Positions 20,961-32,820 are shown, counted from the stretch's first letter. The stretch: DNA of 64,000 bases from Artocarpus heterophyllus (GCA_025403435.1 CM046342.1:16308519-16372518); one strand, 5' to 3'. Made by a program: numbers and translations. Notes: generated by a model from the sequence alone, not told the origin.

Positions 20961-22666
20961 ATATTTTTAATCTACAATAAAGAATCATGTACCAAACATA
21001 AGCAAACATACAATAATAATTTAGTAAGATAACACAATCATGTAAAAACATACAAATGTGTTTATGTGTCAAAACTTTATAAATATCACAACCTTACAAC
21101 GATAATTCCCAACTCAGAATTCAACAAGCTCCTTAGGGAGTCATGCCAAATTCAATCAGGAACGCAGATCCCTTCCTGATTAATATATGCCATCTAAGGC
21201 CCGTATGATCCAGCATATATTAATAATCATTTCTTTGGCCATTAATCTTATTAACAGAGCTCCGATGGGAGGTTAATAATAAAATTAACATGAGTGTATA
21301 ACCATCATTTCAATATTTTATCCATGATTTATAATCACCACCTAGGGGTGTGTAACCATAAACCATGCTAAAATACCTTATCTTTTCAGAGATCTAATCT
21401 GGTACATGATAGAAATCCATTCCTAAGGGTTGGAACTACCATGTTCTTCCTATGGACCAACGATGAAGGCCTTAGGTCCTCTCTTTGAAAACCTTCTCCC
21501 ACTCAATCTTTTGAAATCAAGGTTTTATTTTAAAAAGACATGCATGAACAATTTTAATATAAACGGCACTCCCTATTCTATATGACATGTTATCAATATA
21601 CATGGCAAATCATATTATAATGCAGATAAGCAAAGCAATCAAGCAAAGCTACAAGTAGAATAATAAATAACCGTAATATTATGGTTCCACCATAGAGAAT
21701 AGAAAATAAAGATTACAAGAGAATAATCAAAATATTTTTATTAATTCTTCATCCTTGAATCCTCAAGTTGTATCCTTCTACATGTAATTCCTATCTTTAA
21801 GACTCAATCTCGCATAGATTGAATACTCCATATTTTCGGTTATATCCGAATTTAATGTTTCTCAGAATTGTCCTAAGAATAAAATTAAAACTGCATCAAA
21901 AATTGTATCTTTTCTGGAAAAATTTTCAACTCTCTACCGGCAAGTCGATCTGGGTGATCGGTCTGCCAGTCATGACCCATCGACCTGCCGATTCATGACA
22001 GATCGGCCTATCAATTCATGACAAATCAGCCTGTCAAACTAGAAGTTCGACCTGCCGCTAGAGCTGCCTAATTTCTGGCCCGCGACGGCCTACCGAACCA
22101 GAAGTTCGGTCTGCTAATCTTGGAACCATCGGCCTGCCAAACTGGAGGGTTCGGCATGCCGATCCAGCAGAGATCACCCTTTTCAAAAAATACAGTTTCT
22201 AATGCAATTTATCAATTTTATTTTTAACAATTCAAAAACATAAAATCCGAGACTCAGGGAATACCTAGGGATGCCATCATCCATCTTCTAAATCCGCTTC
22301 AAGGTTCGTCTTCTCTGAATGATTATTAAATTACAAAATTCTTAAAAAATTTAAAATTAAATAATAATTCATAGACAGAGATGATAGTCCGCAATCTAAT
22401 TACATAAAAAACCTAGATACACATTCTAACCTCTAAGGAACCATAACCGGTATAAGTTAATTAATTAATAATTAATTAGATAATAATTTAATTAACCATA
22501 ATTAATTAATAAACATTCACCATATACTCCATGACCACATAAAATTATATAGAAACCTAGAGTGCCAACTCTCTATAAAATTAAATTCATGCATAGGAGA
22601 GATCAAGATCACATAATTTATACATATAACATGATCACAAACTCATAAATTTACGTAAAAACCTAA
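20961..22666 (-). other. long untranslated leader of the copia element
   Basis: About 1.7 kb between the PBS and gag without a supported coding region. It includes the TTCGGC-type module array at 21945-22175. Confidence 0.6.
21945..22175. repeat. TTCGGC..GCCGAA module array in the copia leader
   Basis: Around ten units of about 20-25 bp have the core (A/T)TCGGCCTGCC(G/A)A, several near-palindromic (for example TTCGGCATGCCGA). It lies between PBS and gag, hence in the transcribed leader. It is the same module as in the gypsy-type LTRs at 6230-6450 and 62877-63065. Confidence 0.75.
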
Positions 22667-22678
22667 GCTCTGATACCA
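22667..22678 (-). other. primer binding site
   Basis: TGGTATCAGAGC on the minus strand, two bases inside the right LTR; it matches the initiator tRNA-Met PBS exactly. Confidence 0.9.
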
Positions 22679-22680
22679 AT

Positions 22681-24696
22681 TGTTAGAAAAATAATACGCA
22701 GCAGAATTTTAAAAATTTTATATTAAAGTATTTTCTAAAACATAAGTTTGACATACTAATGCATAATTTAACCAGATCTTACTAACCTCGGTGTGCTGAA
22801 AAGCTCCTGCAATCGATGAAGAGAAGTAACGTTCTAGAAGGACCTCAACCAACTGGCCTTCTTTGCTATTCTCTATCCATGATCAGAGTGAGTGTGTGCT
22901 CACACATACAGCTTTTCCACCAGGTGACTCTCCTTCCAACCAATTGAGAGAACCCAAAGCTAGTGTTTGCGATTTGTGAACAAGAGCTCTTAGGCAGCTT
23001 CAGAATCTCACTATCAGAGCATCACTCTTAATCTCTAAATTGATCTAAATAATAATGAGACTCACTCCCTTTTTATAGATTTTGGGTCCAAGAGTCATTC
23101 TTTATCAAATAATGCCTCAAAGTTCAAATCAGAATCAAATCGGATCAATATCTGATGAAATTCGTGTGAAAACGTGTGATCCTTTTAACACGCGATCAAC
23201 ATGCCGATCTGTTTAACCAGCATGCTGAACTTGCATCATCGGCAGGCCAAACCTGAGGATCGACATGCCAAACTACCGAAAAAATCTCAGCGAACCTTTT
23301 ATTTTCCATCTGAGATTCTATAGTATAAAGTCTCAGTTTTAATTCAAATAACCCAATAGAAAAGTTATCTAATTAAAACAACTTTATCTAGATAATCTCT
23401 AGGAAAATAAATGAATTCTTGATAATTCAATAAGTTTATCTTGAATTAATTTAAAATTAATCTAACCGATAAACATATATGAATTATCTGATCTTGATAA
23501 TTCAACAAGTTTATCTTGAATTTTTTTTGTCACAAAATTAATTCAACCGATAAATAGACATAAATTATTTGATTCTTCTGAATTTTATTCAATCTGATAA
23601 ATCTGACATAAGTCACCAATTATTGGAAAAACATACCGTATCGTTATAGGATTTTATGAGCTAGCAAAGGGGACCAAATGGACCTATATAGTTCAAGCTC
23701 CCGATAATTATGAAACCCAATATCCTAAATATATATTTCATAATTATCAACTCTAATGCTACTCCACTAAAAGCTTGGAGCTGCACTCTCGAACTATATA
23801 GAATTACGAAGCCCGTATCGCTAAGTCTCTATCACATATCATAGTGTATCGTATCCCCATAAGATTATTCACAATCGGCTTAAGGACAAGTTCTGTCTTA
23901 CCTTTCTGATTATTTTTATCTTACGTTCTATTATCTTACCATCATAAAACTTACCATCTAAAGACGGTATACCCTTTGGTTACACCTATGCACCTAAATG
24001 GTTGAACGCTCTAGTTTTTCAATTACAAGATAATGCATATAAGAGGATATCACTACTCCTAAAGAGGAGCTATGAATTCCATATCTATGAATAACAAGTC
24101 TACGCTATCAAGAGTCATGCCTTCAATATACCGGTATATATACCACTATTAAAATGTGGGTATCATCCTTTGGTACATCCAAAGTCACAAGTCAAGACAA
24201 CGGGCCCATTATTCATTTCAGGATTAAGATACTATACAAATGGTTGTCTAAAGTGAATCGATTTACCGAGACAGAATTATTAATCCAAATCAAATCACTT
24301 TATGTCCAGATCTAACACATCGTCACTTATGACAATATGCCAATGTTTATATTCACGGAGTCCACCTCCGATAGCCAAGACAGGCCATCTCCCATTAGGG
24401 ATATAGACAACATAACAATATTTACATGAATAAAGCGCCCAACTTTATTCCCTCGATTGTAGATCTTATGATTTAGACCATCACCTTAAGAATCGTGTCT
24501 TCTGCATAATCTATCCATCATATGCTCAATTCTTAAAGGTTTAGACCGACAATCTCAGACTATTATTTGCTTTACATACATTCAACAAATATAAACGTAA
24601 AGAAGACAAAATTTAGTATATAAATAAATTCTTTATTGATAAAAATGTCTCTAAAAACATATTACTTTTTACTCCTTAGGGCATACATATCTAACA
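22681..24696 (-). repeat. 5' LTR of the copia element (2016 bp)
   Basis: It starts TGTTAG and ends CTAACA on the plus strand. It carries a short TTCGGC-type run at 23185-23280, as its partner does at 15240-15340. Confidence 0.92.
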
Positions 24697-24899
24697 CCTC
24701 CCCCACAACTTTTCCCAAAAAGAGAGTAAAAGTTATGATAGGAAAAGCAATTTTATTCAATCAACAAATATTGTTATTTTAACAGTTGAATAAATTTTTT
24801 TAATAGTCTAATTTATGACTAGAAGCATTTTTGTGTATTATATTGTAAGTTTTTCATGTAGATGCTCATAGATCGAGTTGTTGGAAGTTAATCTAACAC

Positions 24900-25060
24900 T
24901 TAAAATATCATGTGTTTCATATATTGGTTCAAACCATTAAATGCTACAGTGTAAAGCAAAAGTTAGTCACAATGTAAAGTTTTTACATGGTATGGTGTTT
25001 TAAACTAATTAGTTTAAACTAATGCTCCCAAAAACTATAATAGCATTATGGACTAATAGG
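24900..25060. mobile_element. partial MITE, TGCTACAGTGTAAAG family
   Basis: It contains TTAAATGCTACAGTGTAAAGC and CACAATGTAAAGTTTTTACATG, interior blocks of the MITE family, but lacks clear ends. Confidence 0.4.
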
Positions 25061-25160
25061 GTAAAAACCAAATCACAAAAGCTCCAAAAAAGTTAAAGAT
25101 TATTAGACCAAAAAGTCTAGACACTTCTTGAGTTCATCAAAAACTTAATCTATAATTTAA

Positions 25161-25328
25161 TAGGGTGTTTGGCAATCATGGTTAAAACCAATATTTTTCT
25201 TATCAAAATAATATAAAGGTCTCATATGCTACAATAAAAAGTAAAAAGTTGTTACAATGTAAAGCTCTCGCATGCTACAGTGTCCTAAATTAAAAAGTTA
25301 GTTTTAACCATGCCTGTCAAGCACTCTA
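25161..25328. mobile_element. MITE, PIF/Harbinger (Tourist-like), 168 bp
   Basis: The left end is TAGGGTGTTTGGCAATCATG; the right end reversed is TAGAGTGCTTGACAGGCATG. Both continue GTTAAAAC, a 28-bp imperfect TIR. TAA flanks both sides (25158-25160 and 25329-25331), the 3-bp duplication typical of PIF/Harbinger elements. The interior repeats CAATGTAAAGCTCTCGCATG. It is non-coding. Confidence 0.8.
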
Positions 25329-25553
25329 TAATATTATTAAACATTAATTAATTAAAAATAAATAAATTCTAAAAGATGCATTCTAAAACTAAAAGAATTC
25401 TAAAAGTTGGAAAATAAAACTAAAAAAGGGAGCAAATTTGATGACATTCCATGTATATAATGTTGCAATGTGGAGCTGAATCAATCCTAGCAAAGAAAGG
25501 AGAAGAAAAAAAAAAGAGAAAGGGGCAGTGGCCTAAGGTTGCGATGCCCAAAA

Positions 25554-26064
25554 TGAGCGCCGCGGCATCCACCTAAGTGCAAACCAGTGCCGCGGCACCC
25601 AGAGTCTGTCTTTTTGTGATTTTTTTGTGTAAAAGTTAGGATTTTGAAGCCAAAAACAGAAAACTACTATGGTTTCTCTTTAGTTGTTATTTTTCTCTTC
25701 TTTGGGATATAAATAGACATAAGGTGGCTAGGATTGTGTGTGAACTTGTGAGAGTGGCATTGTTTTGTGCGAGGCATATTTTTGTGAGAGCTCCATTGTT
25801 GAGAAAAAAAATTCCCATAGACGGGTGCTAGGTAGAAGAGAGATATGAGAAACACTATTTGAAAATGTGTGAGAAATTTCTCTTGTAATCTATAATCTCC
25901 TTTATCATAGTGGAATCTGCAGCGGCAAAAACAAGTCATAGTCTCAAATTTGGACGAACCTGTATAAAAATTTAGTGTCTCTCTTTTCTTCTTTTCTCCA
26001 ATTTCTTTATGTAATTTTTTGTTATTGCGATCCTTAGAATTAGGAGGTGCCTAATTCCCCAACA
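25554..26064 (+). repeat. 5' LTR (about 511 bp)
   Basis: It ends CCCCAACA two bases before the PBS and matches the right copy. The GC-rich start (GAGCGCCGCGGC) contrasts with the AT-rich remainder. Confidence 0.7.
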
Positions 26065-26066
26065 AG

Positions 26067-26078
26067 TGGTATTAGAGC
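26067..26078 (+). other. primer binding site
   Basis: TGGTATTAGAGC, one mismatch to the usual TGGTATCAGAGC. Confidence 0.85.
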
Positions 26079-26098
26079 AGAGGTTTGGATCAAGAACG

Positions 26099-26890
26099 AT
26101 GACGGGAGGAGAAGGTTTGGTAGCCGATATCACCAAATTTGATGGTTCAGATTTTTTCTATTAGAGGACGCGAATGGAAGACTACCTATACAGTAGGAAA
26201 CTACATTTGTCCTTGGATAATAATCCAGAAGGCATGAAGGATAAGGAGTGGATTCTCCTTAATAAACAGGTGCTGGGTGTGATCCGTTTGACCCTGTCAA
26301 AGAACGTGGCCCACAACGTTGCGAAGGAGAATACTACAGCAGGGATGATGAAGGCTCTATCAGAGATGTATAAGAAGCCCTCAACCAATAATAAGGTACA
26401 TCTCATGAAGACGCTCTTTAATTTAAAAATGCCTGAAGGTACCTCGATGATAGAGCATCTGAACAATTTCAATACCGTCGTGAACCAATTGGTCTCGGTA
26501 GAGATTAAATTTAATGATGAGATCAATGTCCTAATCCTCTTGGCCTCACTACCGAATAGTTGGGAACCCATAAGGGTGGCCATTACCAATCCAATTGGGA
26601 ATGAAAAACTAAAGTTTGTTGATGTCAGAAACTCTATTCTGGCGGAAGAAGTTCGCAAGAAAGATTCAGGTGAAGCCTCTACGTTGAACTCAACCTTTAA
26701 TGTTGATAATAGGGCAGGAAACTTGAGAGACATTCCAACAGGGATAATGGTAGGAGAGGCAAGTTGAGAAATGGGAGAAGCAAGTCGAGGAACGGTAGGA
26801 GTTTGGAGTGTTGGAATTGTGAGAGAACCGGCCACTTGAAAAAGAACGACATGGCTCCAAGGAAGAATAAAGACAAGAATAATGACGCTA
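26099..26890 (+). pseudogene. copia gag with zinc knuckle
   Basis: The likely start is the ATG at 26099, followed by a FDGSDFFY block. A TAG at 26162 stands where tryptophan is expected. The frame then continues open to 26767 with the gag core (HLMKTLFNLKM, EHLNNFNTVVNQL). After a frame change near 26760, the knuckle CWNCERTGHLKKND follows, with its final cysteine replaced. Confidence 0.88.
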
Positions 26891-27126
26891 TAAATGCCGC
26901 CACAGAAGAGGCACAGGATGCCTTAATCTTATCTGTTGACAATTCTTTTAATTTATGGGTGATAGATTCAAGAGCATCATTCCACACCACTGCACACCAT
27001 CATGTCCTGGAGCATTATGTTATCGGAAATCATGGTAAGGTTTACCTTGCAGATGGTGAACCATTGGACATTGTTGGAAGTGGAGACTTTAGTTTGAAAA
27101 TGCCTAATGGATCTTTGTGGAATATT
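26891..27126 (+). pseudogene. copia protease
   Basis: WVIDSRASFHTTAHH carries the aspartic protease active site with Gly replaced by Arg (DSRA instead of DSGA). GEPLDIVGSGDFSLKMPNG follows as in copia proteases. A TAG stop follows at about 27127. Confidence 0.8.
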
Positions 27127-28260
27127 TAGAAGGTGAGACACGTACCCAATTTGATATGAAATTTGATTTCGGTAGGGCAACTGGATGACGAAGGACATAA
27201 AGTGACTTTTAGTTATGGAGGTTGGAAAGTCACTAAGGGAGCGATGGTTGTTGCTTGGAGACGCAAGGCTGGAACTCTCTATATTAACTCTAGTTGCAAA
27301 GATACCATAGCAGTTGTTGATTCTGCTATCAATACCGAGCTATGGCATTATAGGCTCGGTCACATAAGTGAGAAGGGAATAAAGGTGCTTCACTGTAAAG
27401 GAAAACTGCCAAGATTAAAAACTGTTAATCATAGTTTGTGTAAAGCTTGCATCTTTGGCAAACAGAAGAGAGTTAGTTTCTCAACAATAGGTAGAGAGCC
27501 TAAGTCCAGGAAATTAGAGCTAGTTCACACTGATGTGTAGGGGCATGTGACGGTGACTTCCTTTAGTGGCGCTAATTATTATGTGACATTTATTGATGAC
27601 TCAAGCAGGAAGGTATGGGTTTTCTTTCTAAAAAACAAATCTGATGTCTTTGGTACTTTCTAGAGATGGAGAGCCATGGTGGAGAACAAGACAGATTTGA
27701 AGGTGAAGTGTTTACAGCCTGACAATGGAGGAGAGTACTTAGATGATGACTTCAAGCAGTACTGTGCTAAGAATGGAATAACGATGAAGAAAACCATTCC
27801 AAGGAAACCACAGTAGAATGGTGTAGCTAAGAGAATGAATAAGACTCTAAACGAGCATGCAAGAAGCATAAGGTTGCATGCGGGGCTGCCAAAGTCGTTT
27901 TGGGCTGAGGCAATTAACACAGCAGCTCATTTGATCAATAGAAGTCCATCCACACCATTAAAGTTCAAGCTACTGGAAGAAGTCTGGAGCGGTAAAAAGG
28001 TTAATCTCTCTTACTTGAGAGTATTCGAGTGTATTTCCTATGTTCATATTGATCCAGCTGCTAGAAGTAAACTTGATGCAAAGTCAAAGAAGTGTTTTCT
28101 AGTTGGCTATGGTGGACTTGAGTTTGGTTATCGTTTCTGGGATTACCAAAATCGAAAGATTATCAGGAGCAAGGATGTGATCTTCAATGAAGGTGTTATG
28201 TATAAAGATAGAGATTGCAGTGACTCTAGAAGTTCAAGTTCTAAACTTAAGAAGCCTGAG
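27127..28260 (+). pseudogene. copia pre-integrase and integrase
   Basis: LWHYRLGHISEKGIKVL and CKACIFGKQKRVSF form the HHCC region. A TAG at 27538 interrupts just before the core ([30 protein letters not shown]). Another TAG near 27814 falls before the glutamate block. From 27835 a 313-codon stretch continues through FWAEAINTAAHLINRSPS and CFLVGYGGLEFGYRFWD into RT. Confidence 0.88.
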
Positions 28261-29560
28261 GTGATTCCATTGAATGATCTTCTTGAAGTGGAGGTGCAAA
28301 ATCCAAAGGTTGAAGATCAAGAGAATATAGCTTCAGAGGGAAACCAGAGTACTCCTGCCACTCTAGTTAGGAGGTCTAGCAGGACTATCAGACTGCCGCA
28401 GAGATACTCCCCTTCTCTGCATTACATCTTGTTGACTGACAGAGGTAAACCAGAGACTTATGATGAAGCCATACAGGCTGAAGATTCGGTCAAGTGGGAG
28501 TTAGCCATGAGGGATGAGATGGATTCCTTAATGTCCAATCAGACATGGCAACTAGCAGAGCTACCTAAGGGTAAAAAGGCCTTGCATAATAAATGGGTAT
28601 ACCAGATAAAAAATGAAAGTGATGGCAGCAAATGGTACAAGGCAAGGCTGGTGGTAAAAGGCTTTCAGCAGAAAGAATGCATCAACTTTAATGAGATTTT
28701 TTCCCTGGTGGTGAAATTAACCACGATCAGGACAGTACTTGCACTGATGGCAACTGAAGACTTGTTCTTAGAATAGTTGGATGTTTAGACAGCCTTTCTC
28801 CATGATGATTTGGAGGAGGAGATCTACATGAAGCAGCCACAAGGTTTCGAAGTCCCGGGTAAGGAGAACTTGGTGTGTAAACTTCAAAAGAGCTTGTATG
28901 GCCTCAAACAAGCTCCCAAGCAGTGGTATAAGAAGTTTGACGGTTTTATGTGCAGCAATGGTTTCTTGAGATGTCAAGGAGATCACTATTGTTATGTGAA
29001 GAATTTTGGTGACTCCTACGTCATATTATTGCTATATGTCAATGACATGCTGATAGCAGAGGTTGCAAATAGGAGATTGACAAGCAGAAGAAGGAACTGT
29101 CTAAGGAGTTTGTAATGAAGAATTTGGGTGCTGCAAAACAATTCCTTGGGATGAGAATAGTGAGGAACAGTAATGGTCTGAAACTGTTGCAGGAAGAATA
29201 TGTTAAAAAGGTGCTTAGCAGATTCAACATAGATAATACGAAGCCTGTGAGTACTCCTTTGGCCAGTCACTTCAAGTTATCAAAGGAGCAATCATTAACC
29301 ACGGGCAGGAATGAAACCACATGGCCAAGGTGCCTTATGCTTTAGCAATAGGCAGTCTCATGTATGCCATAGTTTGTACCAGATCGGACATTGCATATGC
29401 AGTGGGAGTTGTGAGTAGGTACATGAGCAATCCAAGTAAGCAGCATTGGAAAGCAGTAAAGTGGATTCTTAGATATCTGAGAGGTACTGTGGGCTTAGCA
29501 CTATGTTTCAAGAAGTCAGACTTGGGACTTGGGACTATAGGGCTATGTAGATGCTGATAT
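28261..29560 (+). pseudogene. copia reverse transcriptase
   Basis: KALHNKWVYQIK and ARLVVKGFQQKECINF open the domain. TAG stops lie at about 28774 and 28786, inside the usual EQLDVKTAFLH region. SLYGLKQAPKQWYKKFD is followed by YVNDML, where the first aspartate of the catalytic YVDD is asparagine. A frameshift near 29070-29115 shifts the rest (KNLGAAKQFLGMRI, GSLMYAIVCTRSDIAYAVG) into other frames. Confidence 0.9.
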
Positions 29561-30023
29561 GGCTGAGGACATTGATGGCAAAAAGAGTACCACTGGTTAT
29601 GTCTACACATTGGTTCGCACAGCAGTTAGTTGGGTCTCGAAGCTGTAAAAGATAGTTGCACCCTCTACAACAGAAGCAAAGTATGCGGCAATGATAGAAG
29701 CGAGCAAGGAGATGATTTGGTTGTAGTCGTTTCTGGAAGAACTGGGTCACAAGCAGGAAAGGAGTGCATTACAAAGTGATAGTTAGAGCGCCATTCACTT
29801 GGCAAAAAATCCTGCATTTCATGCTAGGACGAAGCATATACAGTTGTGGTATCACTTCATCAGACCAGCTTTGGAAGATAGAGTGTTGAAGCTTCAGAAG
29901 ATTCTTAGGAGTCAGAATCCAGCAGATGTGCTTACCACAACAGTTCTGATCAAGAAACTGAAGTTGTGTGCAACTTCAGTTGGACTTCTCCATGAGGCGT
30001 GTGAAGTTGTTGCCGCTGCATAA
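29561..30023 (+). pseudogene. copia RNase H
   Basis: DIDGKKSTTGYVYTL, a TTEAKYAAMIEASKEMIWL block and KNPAFHARTKHIQLWYHFIR are RNase H motifs. Stops near 29647, 29725 and 29786 replace residues that are usually glutamine. It ends with the KLCATSVGLLHEACEV tail just before the right LTR. Confidence 0.85.
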
Positions 30024-30033
30024 AAGTTAAAAA

Positions 30034-30513
30034 TGAGCGCTCCAGCGCTGGTTTCAAGCACCGCAGCGCCTGGAGTCTATCTTTTTGCGATTTTTCTGTG
30101 TAAAATTCAGGATTTTGAAGCCAAAAAGGTGAAACTACTAAGGTTTCTCTTTAGTTGCTATTTTTCTCTTCTTTGGGGTATAAATGACATAAGATGGTTA
30201 GGGTTGTATGTGACCTTGTAAGAGTGGCATTATTTTGTGTGAGGCATATTTTTGTGAGAGCTCCATTGTTGAGAAAAAAAATTTCCCATAGACAAGTGCT
30301 AGGTAGAAGAAAGATTTAGGAAACACTATTTAAGAGTGTGTGAGAAATTTCTCTTGTAATTTGTAATCTCCTTCATCAATAGGACATAGTCTCAAATTTG
30401 GATGAACCTGTATAAAAATTTGGTGTCTCTCTTTTCTTCTTTTCTCCAATTTGTTTTCTGCAATTATTCGTGCTTGCAATCCTTAGAATTAAGAGGTGCC
30501 AAATTCCCCAACA
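30034..30513 (+). repeat. 3' LTR (about 480 bp)
   Basis: It matches the left LTR from TGAGCGC to CCCCAACA with scattered substitutions and small deletions. The difference in GC-rich starts suggests considerable age. Confidence 0.7.
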
Positions 30514-32249
30514 TATAAAAATTCCATGGTGGAATCTTCAAAAGATCTTAAATAGAAAAGGCAAACCCAAAAGGTGACATTTTCCCTTTTCTTAAATAAT
30601 TACTATTCTTTTTCAATCTTTCTTATACAACTAGACCAAAAGATTGATATCCAAAAAACACTAACCAATATTATCATCACTTAACAACATCCTAAGAAAC
30701 TCAAAACCACCAAGAATTACACTTTAGCCATTAGTACAGGATCAAGGCACGACATGAATTTGATGCAACTTTATGGTTGAATCACATGGGTTGTGCCACG
30801 CTTAAATGTTGAGCAAATTAGGTCAAGCACAACCCAACACCATAAATAACATTACCAACAAACTAGGCACAAAACATTTGGCAGTTTATGCATTTTTTAA
30901 CCATTCTTGCTTTTAAAACTATATATTTTGTTAATATCTTTTTTTGTTTTTAATTAATTCCTATGTTATTTTTATGGATTATTTTTACATTTGCCTCCCA
31001 AACTATACCACTTATGTCAGTTTGTCCCCTGACTTTTAAAACGTATCATTTAATCCCCTTAAACTTTGTTCTGTTAGCTTCCCCTTCCATCCAACTCTTT
31101 TAGTTTTTTGGATGGTTTTGCAAAATATTTTTATATATCCCCCAAACTATGTCACTTACGTTTTTTTACCCTAATAACGCCCCAAAATGTTTTCTCTTAA
31201 ACGGCGGACGTAAGTGGTGTAGAAAAGTTGTCGTATCCACAGGGAGGTGAAAATTTTTGTAACTCGAGAGATTGTTAAAAATAAACTTTAAAAAGGCAAG
31301 CAGTTTTTCAAAACAAAGTTTAAAATAAAAGAAATATTTTTATGATTTTTATATTCAAAATTTAAAGCATAAAATTAAAACAATGAAGCTTTGATATTCT
31401 CTTATATGTTTCACAACTGGCATGAAATTTTAACTCTAATTAATAATTATCTAAACCATTTGATTTATTAATCCTTTCTCGTTAATTGCAAGCACTTTTA
31501 CTATTTTTATAAGTCAATCGAGAACGACAATATAGCAAGCCATAATGCAGTAAGGGTCTTCCTATAAAAATAGCAAAATAATCATCTTTCACTAATGATT
31601 AGGTGCACTAATTATGAAAATTATACCTGTTGTTACTACAATTATAATTAACATAATTTTAAGATAAAAAAGATAATAACAAATCAAAATTATTATACTT
31701 TAATGGAATAAATTATTGCATTAATTTCTACAGCACCTCTACTTATTAATTGGTTTAAGAATTCACTATGTCATCCTCTATCGACAATAAATCAAGAATT
31801 ACCGCCAATCTATGTCTATAATACAGTAGAAACTCAACTTAATAAATGAGCATGATTTCAGTATTATTAATATTAATTATACAACATAATTAAATTATAT
31901 AAAGAAAACATGACTGAATTTATGCAAGAATTTGGTAGCATAACAACATTAATAATTATTATTAAAAACATAAAAATATAATTTATTCCATAAAAATATA
32001 AACATTACAAAGCAGTTATAGAGTTAAAATTGATACTAGAATACTATGCATATAAGATCATCTCTTTGTCTCACCAGATTCTCTATACTAATTTAGATAT
32101 TATTTTATTATTTTTTACCTAAGAGATACTGCTGAGTCTAACTCAACAGAAAACAAAGAAAGAGGGAGAGAGAAGGGCCAAATGGCCCGAGGGATACATT
32201 CAGGGGCGAATCTCCCTCTATTTATAGTGCAAAAATTGCATTGTTCACA

Positions 32250-32250
<1 letters not shown>
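30514..32250. other. AT-rich repeat-derived DNA, partly unclassified
   Basis: No gene is supported. Around 30980-31060 and 31130-31180 two direct copies of a CCCAAACTAT(A/G)(C/T)CACTTA block resemble the end sequences of Mutator-like MITEs. The rest, including a CGTATCCACAGGGAGG sentence-like motif near 31230 that I have seen widely in plant repeats, is not assigned. Confidence 0.4.

Positions 32251-32289
<39 letters not shown>
32251..32289. repeat. (ATT)13 microsatellite
   Basis: An uninterrupted trinucleotide run of 13 units just left of the GC-richer patch. Confidence 0.95.
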
Positions 32290-32299
32290 TATTGTAGTT

Positions 32300-32820
32300 T
32301 TTGTTGACAGCAACGGATCAAAAGGATCCATTTTCCTTCGTTTTCTTCCGCGCGTATGGCTCTCATAAGATTCTGAGAATTTTGCTATTATCAAGTACAA
32401 TGCGGAAGTTGGCCGCACGAAAATGGCAAGTTTTCAGGCGTCCAAGTCACGATCTAGCGAACAGAAATAATGGGTCCAAAGCGAAACCTGTGGGACCGAG
32501 TGCTGAAGCCGTCAGATTAGTCTTGGTCGACAGATCCGAGGGCTCAAGAAATGAGCAATGTTAGCACGGCCGCTTGCAATCTAAGGGCCCGTTTGTTTCG
32601 ATATTTGAATCACGGTCTGAATCATTTTGCTACAGTATTTTCTCTCACAAAAATTTAAATCTTCATTTAAATACTCTATTCAAATACTCGAACCAAAGGG
32701 GCCCTAACAGCTTTGAATACGCCTGGGACCTGTGGCTGACGCAGCAACTGTGCGCGACACGCGTCCCTGCTATGGATGGTCAGGATCATTTGGTCCGCAT
32801 ATCTAAGGGCTAGCTATACG
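32300..32820. other. GC-richer patch split by a MITE
   Basis: Within about 4 kb of AT-rich repeats, 32300-32584 and 32705-32815 have clearly higher G+C and CpG content. Plus-strand frames of 87 and 79 codons exist but match no family I recognise, and the second one runs through the MITE. It may be a fragment of a former gene or promoter, or part of a larger repeat. Confidence 0.4.
32585..32704. mobile_element. MITE, PIF/Harbinger (Tourist-like), 120 bp
   Basis: The ends GGGCCCGTTTGTTTCGA and, reversed, GGGCCCCTTTGGTTCGA form a TIR of over 25 bp continuing into TATTTGAAT. TAA flanks both sides (32582-32584 and 32705-32707). It is non-coding. Confidence 0.88.

Larger units (their letters stand above)
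14738..24696 (-). mobile_element. full-length but inactive Ty1/copia retrotransposon with long LTRs
   Basis: Two LTRs (14738-17008 and 22681-24696) both run TGTTAG to CTAACA on the plus strand. The PBS lies beside the right LTR, so the element is on the minus strand. A purine tract (GTGGAAGAT) borders the left LTR. Flanking pentamers tctcc (14733-14737) and cctcc (24697-24701) are a near-match target duplication. Order right to left is gag, protease, integrase, RT, RNase H. LTRs of 2.0-2.3 kb are long for copia. They differ at very roughly a tenth of positions where compared by eye, and the coding frames contain many stops, so this is an old insertion. Confidence 0.93.
25554..30513 (+). mobile_element. 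Ty1/copia retrotransposon, complete order but inactive
   Basis: LTR-like repeats at 25554-26064 and 30034-30513 share the ends TGAGCGC..CCCCAACA and the internal GATTTTGAAGCC and TAGGTAGAAG blocks. A PBS follows the left one. Between are gag, knuckle, protease, pre-integrase, integrase, RT and RNase H in copia order on the plus strand. At least nine in-frame stops and one frameshift break it. No matching target duplication was found, so the outer boundaries carry some doubt. Confidence 0.88.

Noticed and set aside
26182..26835. 217-codon open frame on the minus strand
   Set aside because: It lies opposite the copia gag, which has clear family motifs on the plus strand; the antisense frame has none.
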